Positions 17,003 to 25,960 of a DNA stretch of 64,000 bases are shown here, piece by piece (the stretch's first letter is position 1; each line of letters starts with the position of its first letter). The notes beneath the pieces are model-generated. The model was not told where the DNA came from. It saw only the letters and a program-made list of their open reading frames with translations, and made no database searches. The stretch spans positions 22,448-86,447 of the forward strand of contig CAMGZH010000008.1 in the NCBI GenBank assembly GCA_946182825.1. The letters are read 5' to 3'. Origin of the DNA: an uncultured Lachnospiraceae bacterium. GTDB taxonomy: Bacteria > Bacillota > Clostridia > Lachnospirales > Lachnospiraceae. The translations under genes and the position numbers were made by a program.

Positions 17003-20000
17003 CCTTGATCTTTACTTTTGATGATTCTCCTGCACTGTTGATCAGGAATACCTTCATGACCTTACCTTCTTTTCGCAGCTTCTTCGGAATCACAAACTTA
17101 TAGATGTAACTTCCGTTCTTCTTGGCCACGGCCTTTTTCGTAAGGTAGATCTTACCGCTTCTGAGGACGGCCGTACAGTTTCTGTTTCCTACCACCCGAA
17201 GCTTCTTTGTCTTTTCTGTCACCTTTCCCGGTGTCACCTGGGGCTTCTTTGGCAGGGCCTCCTCCACCGATGTCACATCCACGCCCATCAGGCCGGATGC
17301 CTCACCACGAACGATCACAACGATCTTTTCCTTGTAGGTAAAGGGATGCTCTCCCGCACCTTCCGGAAGACGGAAGGTAAACTCTCCCTCCGAATCAAAG
17401 TTCAGGGGGTATTTTTTACCTTTGACGATAATGCATGCGGATGCTGCTCCCGACAGGGTGATCCTTCCGGTGATCTGATTTGCTTCATCATTTACCCCAT
17501 CGATCTCCGTTGTATCGGAGAAACGATCCAAAAAGTCGGTATAGCTTTGCGCCTTGACCTTGGCAAGGGCGGAGGTACGGGTCTTTCCATCCTTCACATC
17601 ACTTGCCTTTACGGTATAGACCGTATTCGTCCGGTGCAGTCCGGTTGCCACGGAAAAGCTTCCCTTTGCGTCGGTCTTACCGGAATAGGTCTTGCCCTGA
17701 TCCGTCACAACATTGATCACAATACCTGCTTTCTTCGTTCCCGGAATTTCTCCCCGGAGCAGTCCCTCCTGCGCGATCACCGATTTCAACGTCGGCATGT
17801 TCGGAGCCACTTCTTCCACAGTTCTGGTATTGCTTCCGAGGGCGGATGCCCGTCCTACCCAGTCAACACCGTAGACCTTGATCTTTTCTCCTGCATTCTG
17901 AACCGGAATATTCAGCGTGAATTTACCGGACTTGCAGCTGTACTTGCCCTTCACGACCTGATATTTCTCATTGTAAAGGGTACTGATCTTATAGAGGTTT
18001 TCAGAATCGCTTGGGATGAAAACCGTCTTTCCCGATACGGCCATGATCCTGCATAAGGGATCGTCATAGAAGGTTCCCTTGATCTGACCGCTCTTGTTAT
18101 TGATGTCCCGTACCGTCGGAAGATTGGCTCCCGTTCGGGTCACCTCAACGGAAACCACCTGACTCTGACGGCCTCTCTGATCAGTCTGCCAGATCGAAGC
18201 AAATTCGCCTGCCTTCGGCATTGTTACTTTGATCTTGAAATATCCTGTCTCGTCTGCCTTCGCCTGATAAGTCTTTCCTGATACAGTCAGATAAACCGTT
18301 CCATAGGATGAAGCATATCCTTCCACCACTTTCCTTTTGTTGGTCATCTTCACCGTTAGGGTCGGCGCTACAGAAACCGAAGCATCGATGTTATCCACCG
18401 TTACATAGCTTACTGTGGCATTTCCCTTTTTATCCCGGGCATATACTGTATAGACTCCGTTTGTCGGCGCCTCAAACGTACTGCCGTTGACATTGGCTGC
18501 CGTGCTCCAGATGGCACTGTCCTCATGGAAGACTCCGCTACAGTAGCGGATGGTTTCGATTCCCGACACATCCGAGGTTTCTACCCGGACCTTTACCGGA
18601 TCACCGGTGGCCTTGGTCTCAAGAGGAGCCGCCACCACCATCGGGCCGCTGTGGTCTTCCTTCTGCTCCGGAGTTCCAAGATGCGCCCTGTAAAAGGTAA
18701 AGCCTGCGGTTCCCGTGATCTCGCCCAGATACCATGGTTTACTCCGGGCAATGTCCGCCGCCGCTGCGGAAGAACGGATCACGTAGTTTTGTTTATCCGG
18801 GAAATCCACCATCCAGTTGCTGTCGCTGGAGATATGAAGGGTATCATCCACGGTCTGATGCTCCATATAATCCTCCAGCATTTCACTGATATGGTTGGTC
18901 TTACTGATCAGGACCTGATTTCGCATGGTGGCATAATTCACCGGATCCATGGTGGAGATCATATGTCTTGACACCAGCACAAAGATCTGCTGATCTGTCA
19001 CCGGTTCCCCGTTACAGGTAAGACTCTTGATCCGGGAGGTCGTCCCGATCTGTCTTCCCTCCTTATCGAAGCGGGGGGCAACCGTTGGATCGATGGTGTA
19101 TTCCACTCCGTCATACACCATAAGACCTCTCCAGTTGTTCTGGTAGCTTGATCCAAGGACCGGCTGGTATCCCTGGTTCACAATATTCCCCGTCTCCGGT
19201 CCCCAGATGGATGTCTTCTCGGCTCCTGCCGTCTGATAGAATCTGGCCGCCTGAAAATCCAAGGCATCCCGCAGCTGCTTACCGGTAATGTAATAGACCT
19301 TTGCTCTCTGCTGGGCATAGCTTTGAATGTTGAGCACATCCTTCTGATAGATCTGTCCGTCTACATAAATGTAGTCATCGGAGGTGGAACCTCCCATCTG
19401 ATACTCGGTTGCGGAAATAACCGGCGCACTCTTGTAAGGCTCCTTCAGATCCCGCACCGCTGCCAGTCCGTAATGGATCTTTGCCTCATTACAGAGCTGG
19501 ATCATGGGATTGTCTTCGATCATTCCAAAATAACTGTTGGTCGTTCCCTCGATCTTTGTGATCTTCTTGTCGTAGATCTTGCGATACTGGGCATCATATT
19601 TTGCATTGATGTTTTTGATCTGTGCATCTTCCTTGTCCGATCCGATGATACGGTGCAACTGGGAGGATCGACTCTTCACATAGGGCTTTCCGTCTGCATC
19701 AAATCCCAGCTTGATCTTGATCTGTCCAAGGGATGCGCCATGGTCTTTTTCTTCCACCAGCGGCTTTTCATGCATCAGCTTTTTATCATCGGTCTCAGGA
19801 TAGTCGTCATACACTTCTGCCTTCGCCGTTGAAGCCGGATAATCCATATGGGTATGTCCGCAGCAGACGGCATCCACCTCCGGGATCGCTGTCAGCGCAT
19901 AACCTGCATTATCCGCATTTTTCTTGTACTTCGCAGAACCGATTCCCGTATGTGCAACCACGATGATAACATCGGCTCCTTTGCTCTTTAACGCCTTTGC

Positions 20001-20666
20001 CTCCGACCGGACGCTCTGGACGATATCGCTGGTTCGAACGATCCCCTTCCACTTAAAAAGTGTCGTAAGGGATGGAATGGTGGCTCCAATGATTCCGATC
20101 TTAACATTGGCTTTTCTTCCTGTTGTGGTCTTGACTCTCTTTGTGATGAGGGTGGAACTCTTGTAAAGATTCTTACCGGTTCTTGCGTTGACCACATTGG
20201 AAAGCACTACCTTCTGATCCATTCCTGCGTTCTTCAGCGCCTTTTGAATGTAGTCCACACCATAGTCAAAATCATGATTCCCCAGGGTGATAGCATCATA
20301 GTTTACCGCCTTCATACATTCATACATGTACTCCGAACCGGATACCGTTCCCTTCATAATACTTTCCGAACCGATTCCGTATACCGTATCACCACCGTCC
20401 ACCGTGATGGTGGTTCCATAGGTGAGCTGCTTCCGTTTCTGTTTGATCACGCTTGCAAGCTGTGCAAGACTTCCCTCCGATTCCACTCCGGAATCATAGT
20501 TAAACTTAACACTCTGCCCATGCAGGTCTGTGGTGGCAAGCACCTGCACAGTGGAAGATCCATATGATTTTTTCTTTGCTTCTGCCTGAATCGCTGATAA
20601 CGGAAAAGCTGCGGTAATGGTAACCGCAGCTGCCATGATCAGTGAACTGATCTTTGTAAATTTCAA
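16995..20666 (-). CDS. Very large secreted 5'-nucleotidase/2',3'-cyclic phosphodiesterase-like metallophosphatase
   Basis: Secreted phosphatase of the UshA/CpdB family that would release phosphate and nucleosides, or act on phosphate-bearing polymers, outside the cell. The 1223 residues comprise a Sec signal peptide (cleavage near QAEA, about residue 30), a calcineurin-like domain with metal-binding ATTDLHGQ, GGDTVYG, GNHDFDYG and CGHTHMDY, a 5'-nucleotidase C-terminal domain (about 380-620), then about 500 residues of Ig-like repeats with recurring GYFKIKV-type strands. There is no LPXTG or S-layer motif. The start is TTG at 20666 with GAGAGGA upstream; the next ATG would cut the signal peptide. 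It ends the operon that begins at licD. In-family but about twice the usual length. Confidence 0.9.
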   Translation of the reverse strand: MKFTKISSLIMAAAVTITAAFPLSAIQAEAKKKSYGSSTVQVLATTDLHGQSVKFNYDSGVESEGSLAQLASVIKQKRKQLTYGTTITVDGGDTVYGIGSESIMKGTVSGSEYMYECMKAVNYDAITLGNHDFDYGVDYIQKALKNAGMDQKVVLSNVVNARTGKNLYKSSTLITKRVKTTTGRKANVKIGIIGATIPSLTTLFKWKGIVRTSDIVQSVRSEAKALKSKGADVIIVVAHTGIGSAKYKKNADNAGYALTAIPEVDAVCCGHTHMDYPASTAKAEVYDDYPETDDKKLMHEKPLVEEKDHGASLGQIKIKLGFDADGKPYVKSRSSQLHRIIGSDKEDAQIKNINAKYDAQYRKIYDKKITKIEGTTNSYFGMIEDNPMIQLCNEAKIHYGLAAVRDLKEPYKSAPVISATEYQMGGSTSDDYIYVDGQIYQKDVLNIQSYAQQRAKVYYITGKQLRDALDFQAARFYQTAGAEKTSIWGPETGNIVNQGYQPVLGSSYQNNWRGLMVYDGVEYTIDPTVAPRFDKEGRQIGTTSRIKSLTCNGEPVTDQQIFVLVSRHMISTMDPVNYATMRNQVLISKTNHISEMLEDYMEHQTVDDTLHISSDSNWMVDFPDKQNYVIRSSAAAADIARSKPWYLGEITGTAGFTFYRAHLGTPEQKEDHSGPMVVAAPLETKATGDPVKVRVETSDVSGIETIRYCSGVFHEDSAIWSTAANVNGSTFEAPTNGVYTVYARDKKGNATVSYVTVDNIDASVSVAPTLTVKMTNKRKVVEGYASSYGTVYLTVSGKTYQAKADETGYFKIKVTMPKAGEFASIWQTDQRGRQSQVVSVEVTRTGANLPTVRDINNKSGQIKGTFYDDPLCRIMAVSGKTVFIPSDSENLYKISTLYNEKYQVVKGKYSCKSGKFTLNIPVQNAGEKIKVYGVDWVGRASALGSNTRTVEEVAPNMPTLKSVIAQEGLLRGEIPGTKKAGIVINVVTDQGKTYSGKTDAKGSFSVATGLHRTNTVYTVKASDVKDGKTRTSALAKVKAQSYTDFLDRFSDTTEIDGVNDEANQITGRITLSGAASACIIVKGKKYPLNFDSEGEFTFRLPEGAGEHPFTYKEKIVVIVRGEASGLMGVDVTSVEEALPKKPQVTPGKVTEKTKKLRVVGNRNCTAVLRSGKIYLTKKAVAKKNGSYIYKFVIPKKLRKEGKVMKVFLINSAGESSKVKIKVK

Positions 20667-20680
20667 AATAATGTCCTCTC

Positions 20681-21724
20681 TTAATGAATTCCTTCACTTT
20701 CCAGATAACGTACCGTACGCTGAATAGCCTCTGTCAATGTAAAATGCGGTGCCCAGCCGATCTTACCGATCTTCTCGCTGGACAGGATACCAAGCGTAAA
20801 CGGTGCTGTTCCATCATTTCCCTTCTTCTCCGGAATATCAAACTTCAGAGACAGTCCGCGCTCCGGGAACGCATCTGTCATCTTCTGTGCCAGATCCCGG
20901 ATGGAAACGGTATCTGCTTCACTGGAGATGTTATAGACTCTCTCCTCCTCAGGAGAATTCAGCATGATATGGAAAAGAGCTGCTGTTGCATCGGCAACAT
21001 AGGTGTAAGTACGAATCGGCTTACCCTCACTCTTTAAAACAATGTCACGATTGTTAACAACATCCCGAAGGAAGTCTGCCTGTACACGTCCGTCGTTAAT
21101 GGTCATACCCGGGCCGAGGGTGTGTGCCAGTCTTGCGATCTTGGTGTTGATTCCATACTGCTCATAGTAGCAGACTGCCATGGTCTCCGCTGCCTTCTTA
21201 CCCTCCGGATAGCAGGAACGGGAATTCAGAGGATCGACAAATCCATAGGTATCCTCCTTGAAAACCTTCTGATCCGCATAGGGCTGACCATAGATCTCAC
21301 GGCTTGAGATAAACAGATATCCCTTGCTTCCCGATTCCTGAGCCAGCTTTAAGGTGTACCATGCACCAAGGGTGTTGGCTGCAATGGTTCCAACCGGATC
21401 TTCCCGCATGATCAGCGGGCTGGCAGGGGAAGCCGTATGGAAGATATAATCAAACTTGACATCGGTCTCAATAGGCTCTGTCACACTCTGCTGGATCACA
21501 TGTACCCGGCTTCGCATCTCCTCCGGCATCTTCTGTGGATTTCGCATCAGTCCGTAAACGGTAACGTTATATCCCTTATCGTCCAAAGCCAGAAGGGTTC
21601 GTACCACATAGCTTCCCATCATTCCGGAAGCACCGGTTACCAGAACCTTCGCATCTCTTAACTTCTCCCAGTCGATCTTCTGTCCCAGGATCATCTCTAC
21701 ATCTTCTCTTATTACCTGATTCAT
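20681..21724 (-). CDS. NAD-dependent epimerase/dehydratase (extended SDR)
   Basis: Probably modifies a nucleotide sugar for the surface polymer. The 347 residues have a Rossmann start VLVTGASGMMGSYV (about 29-42), an ISSREIYG strand, the catalytic YPEGK (Tyr-x3-Lys) and a substrate half with RIARLAHTLGPG-like and RTYTYVADATAALF segments, matching the UDP-glucuronate decarboxylase / dTDP-glucose dehydratase superfamily. An extra 25-residue N-terminal helix (QVIREDVEMILGQKIDW) precedes the Rossmann fold, a feature seen in some CDP-polyol and UDP-sugar cluster enzymes. ATG with AGGAG upstream; only 14 bp to the next gene. Substrate not determinable. Confidence 0.9.
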   Translation of the reverse strand: MNQVIREDVEMILGQKIDWEKLRDAKVLVTGASGMMGSYVVRTLLALDDKGYNVTVYGLMRNPQKMPEEMRSRVHVIQQSVTEPIETDVKFDYIFHTASPASPLIMREDPVGTIAANTLGAWYTLKLAQESGSKGYLFISSREIYGQPYADQKVFKEDTYGFVDPLNSRSCYPEGKKAAETMAVCYYEQYGINTKIARLAHTLGPGMTINDGRVQADFLRDVVNNRDIVLKSEGKPIRTYTYVADATAALFHIMLNSPEEERVYNISSEADTVSIRDLAQKMTDAFPERGLSLKFDIPEKKGNDGTAPFTLGILSSEKIGKIGWAPHFTLTEAIQRTVRYLESEGIH

Positions 21725-21751
21725 ACTAACTCCTGTTTCCTTATCTCTTTA

Positions 21752-23422
21752 TCATTCATAGTACGCAATAAATGCATCTTCCTGATCCACATGATCTACT
21801 TTTCCGCCTGCGACCTTCACATCATGTCCGCCGGCTCCTTCGATCTTGTTTTTCTCTATATTATGCGCCTTTGCACCGCCGGTTACAAGAATGGCGTCTC
21901 CGGTGCATCCAAAACCATACTTGCCCTTTGTGATCCTATTGTCCGTGATCTCCCCGGCGTGGGTTCCCTTTACCGTCAGCTTAATGGCTGCAACTGACGA
22001 AGTACTTCCAATGCCGGAAAGGGTGTTGCCACTGATATCTGTTGCAGAAGATGCATCCTGTAACAGAATTCCGTTACTGTAGAACTTCTCAATGGTATTC
22101 CCCAGAATCTTATTGTCAGTGGACGTATTCGCCAGGAAAATTCCCTTTGGATTCTTTGACTTTTCCTTATCGGTTCCTGTTCCGATCATAGTGTTGTTCC
22201 GGACGACGCACTTTTTTGCATCCATCAGATGAATTCCCATGGCCGTTGTCCGGATGGTATTTCCCTCAACGGTGACTCCGCTAAGATAATAGTCACCCTT
22301 CTTGATGCTCGTACCGTCTCCTCCCTTTGCGGAAGTCTTAAGCTTCATTCCGTAAAGCTTGATACCGCACACCTCATCGGCCTTGCTGTTCTTCTGAATG
22401 GAAACGGTGTTATTACGAACAACACCGGCCGCGTCATGGACGATCTTCCCGGAAAACTTCTTTTTTCCGTCCTGAATGGTGGTCCATACGGAGGAAGGAG
22501 CCGCCTTAAAGGCCTGTACCAGAATTCCGGCACCACTGTCACTGATCCTATTGCCCTCAATAAGGAAATCATGATAATTCAACGCAATAACAGCTTCCTC
22601 ACGGATCTTCTGAAAGGTGTTGTTACGAATCGTCACATGGTTAAAATAGTTACCTAACAGAAGGGTATGGGTTCCGACTCCACGGGGCACATTGGTAAAG
22701 GTACATCCCTCCACCTTGATATTCTTCGTGGGAGTAGCATCCATTACGTAATCCGGGAACACAGAGGTATTGCAGGTCACATCAAACTGAAGGGCCTCCT
22801 GCTTGTTCTCTCCCGAGCGGAATTTCAGATTCTTGAAGGTGCAGTCCTTCACTGTGATCCCGTCAATGGAAGCCAGCTCCAGCTGATGGATTCCGCCGCC
22901 TCCGTCCAGGGTAACCTTCTTGACGGTCAACTTCTTGCCGTGACCCATACGCATTATGGTGGCACGGTTCTTCGCCGGTGACTTCCAGGTTCCGCCAACA
23001 AGTCCGATATCCCGGAACGCCTTGTAGCCACTGCCCTTTTTCTTTGACTTATTGATATCGGCATCGGCTGACATCACCATGTTGCCATAGGCCTGCGTGC
23101 TCTTTAACACGGCTCCGGTCGCATCCAGTGTGACACCGGAATACAGATGAATGGACTTCTGAACCGAATAACTGCCCTTTTTCAGTCTGACTGTGTAATG
23201 CTTTTTATTCTTTGCTGCCTTTTTTGATGCATCTTTGATGGCGGCATTCACTTCATCGGCAATGTTTCCTTTTGCCTTCGTGACGGTAAACACCGTTCCC
23301 TTTGCCTTATATGACTTCTCTGCTCCGTGAGCGTTGACCTGTGGCGATGTAAAAAGCACCGCACCTGCCATCAGGATCCCCGCAGCACTGAGCGTATAAA
23401 CGAATCTGTTATTTCTTTTCAT
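21752..23422 (-). CDS. Secreted right-handed parallel beta-helix protein
   Basis: Predicted extracellular carbohydrate-active or carbohydrate-binding protein; about 556 residues. A Sec signal peptide (KRNNRFVYTLSAAG..., cleavage near VNAHG) is followed by a pectate-lyase-like beta-helix in which the xxGNTI / RNNT turn repeats many times (IRNNTFQKI, VRNNTVSI, VEGNTIRTT, VRNNTMIG, ISGNTLSGI, ITDNRI). This architecture is shared by alginate epimerases, glycan lyases and polysaccharide-modifying enzymes; no certain catalytic triad was identified. The start at 23422 is chosen over an upstream ATG because AAAGGAG precedes it and the signal peptide begins there. It overlaps the preceding gene's end by 14 bases. 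It may trim or epimerise the polymer made by its operon. Confidence 0.85.
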   Translation of the reverse strand: MKRNNRFVYTLSAAGILMAGAVLFTSPQVNAHGAEKSYKAKGTVFTVTKAKGNIADEVNAAIKDASKKAAKNKKHYTVRLKKGSYSVQKSIHLYSGVTLDATGAVLKSTQAYGNMVMSADADINKSKKKGSGYKAFRDIGLVGGTWKSPAKNRATIMRMGHGKKLTVKKVTLDGGGGIHQLELASIDGITVKDCTFKNLKFRSGENKQEALQFDVTCNTSVFPDYVMDATPTKNIKVEGCTFTNVPRGVGTHTLLLGNYFNHVTIRNNTFQKIREEAVIALNYHDFLIEGNRISDSGAGILVQAFKAAPSSVWTTIQDGKKKFSGKIVHDAAGVVRNNTVSIQKNSKADEVCGIKLYGMKLKTSAKGGDGTSIKKGDYYLSGVTVEGNTIRTTAMGIHLMDAKKCVVRNNTMIGTGTDKEKSKNPKGIFLANTSTDNKILGNTIEKFYSNGILLQDASSATDISGNTLSGIGSTSSVAAIKLTVKGTHAGEITDNRITKGKYGFGCTGDAILVTGGAKAHNIEKNKIEGAGGHDVKVAGGKVDHVDQEDAFIAYYE

Positions 23423-24899
23423 ACTGCTCCTTTCCTTTACTCCAGTTTGCCACCATCTCCAGAAACGAGCGGCTGTAGACATGCTCTAATTCTTCCCGGC
23501 ACTTCTTTAGCTCCTCTTTTAATTCTGCGTTTTTCTTTTTTAACGTGTTAATCTTCTTCTGCTGCTGGGCATTTTTCTCTTTTAGTGAAAGGGCATGCTG
23601 ATGTGACTTTTCTGCCCGTTCTCTGGTCTGCTCCAGCTCTTTTTTATTCTTCTGTGCCTTATAGAACACGTTGTTATAGGTGACGTATGCCCGGCGGAAT
23701 TTCGCCTCAAGCTTTTTGTTCAGTTCTGCCTTCGGTGTCCCCGGATAGGTTCTCATCCTCTGCAGAAGCTCTTCCATTCCCCAGACCGTTTCCTGACGAT
23801 CCGAATACAGACAGCAGCGGATCCCCTCCACAAGGGTCCGATAGGTCTCCCAGGCCATCTCGTGGTCGCGCACCGCAACATCACCCATGGCCTCCTCCAA
23901 TCGGTCCAAAAGCATATCTGCCGTAATGCCTTCCACCGGCAGGCTCCGGTTGGAATGACCGATCTGGTCATAGAACATGGCAACCTTTGGATTCCACTGT
24001 ATTCCCACCGCCGGGACGCCAAGGGAGTACGAGAGGATTCCCGGGTGAAGCCGACAGGAGATCACAGCCTTCATACCGCTGATCTTCTCCACCAGATCCT
24101 CCGGCGTATTGATATTAAAAATACACCGCTCCTTGGGTACATGATAGTGACGGATCATATAATCCAAAAAGGCTTCATCTGCCGCAAACCCGCTGGTCAG
24201 AAGATAGGGCTCATACCCTCTCTTCTCACAGGCCTCCAGCAGATCCTGCCAGAGAGATGCTGCCTTTTCATGCGAAACGTCCAGACCGTTGTCCAAAAAT
24301 CCATTGGCCCGAAGGATGAAGATCCCGATCCGCCTGTTCTCCGGATCGGCCTTAGCCAGATAAGGCGCAAAGATCTCTCTGGTAAACACCGCCGGATCCG
24401 CCACCCTTCCCCGGATGATATCCAGTCCCTCGGCATACCAGTTCATCTGCTCATATCCGTCCCTTGTGGTGACCATAACAACCTTGGCCTCCCGAAGAGC
24501 CTTTTGGATCCTCTGACACTTGGGATTCTCCTTGTCCACATGCTCGATGCCAATGGCAGAAAAGATCACCGGCCTGTGATACTCTGCCGCCAGCTCCAGC
24601 CAGGTAGCTGTTTTCTCATAGAAGCTCTCATAGCGGTAATTGAAGACCGGCGCTCCTCCAAAAAGGATCAGATCCGTCTGGGCGACCGCTTCCCTTGCCT
24701 TTGCAAGAAGACTCCTGTCATGACCGGAAACATACTCGTTGGGGATCAGGCTGACCCCATGACTTATGATGGCTGCTTCCTCCTCCGGTACACCAAGGTT
24801 ATCGAAGGCCGCACGAATCAGGCTCTGATCGCAGGCTTCGATCATCTGATCCCCCACGTTATCATAGTCTTTGTTTGTTAAAAGCAGCACCTTTTTCAT
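23409..24899 (-). CDS. Polysaccharide pyruvyl transferase family protein (copy 2) with C-terminal coiled coil
   Basis: CsaB/WcaK-like enzymes attach pyruvate ketals to sugars of surface polymers. About 400 residues form the two-domain fold: VLLLTNKDYDNVGDQMIEA at the N-terminus, FGGAPVFNYRY, VIFSAIGIEHVD, the RLHPGILSYSLGVPAVGIQW substrate motif, and GIFILRANGFLDNG. The last about 95 residues are a Lys/Glu-rich coiled coil (KKINTLKKKNAELKEELKK). It is a clear paralogue of the gene at 27.8-29.2 kb, with the same motifs in the same order and a similar coiled tail. Start ATG at 24899. No membrane segment. The acceptor could be a phosphorylated polyol or hexose; other activities within the superfamily are possible. 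Confidence 0.88.
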   Translation of the reverse strand: MKKVLLLTNKDYDNVGDQMIEACDQSLIRAAFDNLGVPEEEAAIISHGVSLIPNEYVSGHDRSLLAKAREAVAQTDLILFGGAPVFNYRYESFYEKTATWLELAAEYHRPVIFSAIGIEHVDKENPKCQRIQKALREAKVVMVTTRDGYEQMNWYAEGLDIIRGRVADPAVFTREIFAPYLAKADPENRRIGIFILRANGFLDNGLDVSHEKAASLWQDLLEACEKRGYEPYLLTSGFAADEAFLDYMIRHYHVPKERCIFNINTPEDLVEKISGMKAVISCRLHPGILSYSLGVPAVGIQWNPKVAMFYDQIGHSNRSLPVEGITADMLLDRLEEAMGDVAVRDHEMAWETYRTLVEGIRCCLYSDRQETVWGMEELLQRMRTYPGTPKAELNKKLEAKFRRAYVTYNNVFYKAQKNKKELEQTRERAEKSHQHALSLKEKNAQQQKKINTLKKKNAELKEELKKCREELEHVYSRSFLEMVANWSKGKEQYEKK

Positions 24900-24909
24900 A
24901 AGCAGCCTC

Positions 24910-25959
24910 CTATGAATATTGCTTCTCTCTCTGCGCCACCGTGATCTTCTTAATGCCTGCAGAAAGCAGAATCGCTAAGAAAATGACGCCCACATAGCAG
25001 CGAATATGCCAGGTATGAATATCCAGTTCCTTGAAGATTCCGCGCACTGTTACATGGGTCATGTACAGCTCCAGCGAATAGGCTCCCACCAGAACGAAAA
25101 ACTGCTTCAACTGAGCCTGTCGACTGATGAACTCTGACAAAAGTGTCAAAAGAACGATCAGTGCAAGGGCATACAGAATATCCGTATAACGCACGATGTA
25201 GTTCTTTGTTTCGGTATATGTAAGGTATATTTTAAGTCCGATCGAAACAATCGTAAAGACAGCAACGCCCGGCGTCCAAAGTCCTCGATCCTCCTTGATC
25301 CACTTTCCGGCATAGACGCCCACGAAAAAGATCGGGATCCTAGTCAAAGCGATCTCAACCCGAAGATAGGCATCGGGATGAGAAAGACGATACGCATTGG
25401 ATAAAGCGATGGTAAGGACCATTAAGCCTACGAAAAATATTCCTCCCGCTTTTCCGGTTTCATGGAAAAGCCGATAGATCAACGGAAGGATCAGATACAT
25501 CGCCAGAATAAATCCGATGAACCAAAGCGCATGCTCCGCGTCGGTAAAGAACGTAAAAAAGAGCAGGTCTTTGAAAAATCCTGCCACACCGGCGCTCGAT
25601 AGGATCGCATCCTTGAAGAACCAGAAGGGAACTGCCAGAAGAGCGTACGGGATCAATACCCGAGACACCCTTCTCTTGTAATACCCCAAGACTTCCGGCG
25701 ACTTACAGAAGGAATAATACTGTCCCATACCTGCCATAAAGACAAACAGTTCCACCCCGATGCTTCGTACATAGCGGTAGTAATGTAAGACGATTTCTCC
25801 CCACAGGGGAACATTGGCGATTTTGTCGGCACTTACTGCTGCATGATAATCCTCACCGAAATGAAAGAGGATGATCATTACCATGGAAATTCCAAAGAGT
25901 ACATTGCGGTTTTTACTGATCAGACCGCAATGAAATCTCTGCTCTCTCTTTTCTATCAT
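24910..25959 (-). CDS. Acyltransferase 3 family membrane protein
   Basis: Membrane O-acyltransferase, probably acetylating the surface polymer. The 349 residues contain about ten hydrophobic segments. The family start is visible: RNVLFGISMVMIILFHFGEDYH, where the His of ILFHFG lies in the position of the conserved active-site His. A GVELFVFMAGMGQYYS stretch and RVLIPYALLAVPFWFF follow, also typical. Only a poor ribosome site precedes the ATG, which comes two bases after the TagF-like gene's stop, so translational coupling is likely. Donor is presumably acetyl-CoA; the target sugar is unknown. Confidence 0.9.
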   Translation of the reverse strand: MIEKREQRFHCGLISKNRNVLFGISMVMIILFHFGEDYHAAVSADKIANVPLWGEIVLHYYRYVRSIGVELFVFMAGMGQYYSFCKSPEVLGYYKRRVSRVLIPYALLAVPFWFFKDAILSSAGVAGFFKDLLFFTFFTDAEHALWFIGFILAMYLILPLIYRLFHETGKAGGIFFVGLMVLTIALSNAYRLSHPDAYLRVEIALTRIPIFFVGVYAGKWIKEDRGLWTPGVAVFTIVSIGLKIYLTYTETKNYIVRYTDILYALALIVLLTLLSEFISRQAQLKQFFVLVGAYSLELYMTHVTVRGIFKELDIHTWHIRCYVGVIFLAILLSAGIKKITVAQREKQYS

Positions 25960-25960
25960 T

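Noticed and set aside
16995..20666. Cell-wall anchor on the large secreted phosphatase
   Set aside because: The C-terminus is a basic beta-strand region without LPXTG, transmembrane tail, SLH or choline-binding repeats.
20666..20697. Small ORF in another frame at the metallophosphatase start
   Set aside because: It uses the same ribosome region but encodes no signal peptide or known motif; the TTG start in the main frame yields a proper signal peptide.
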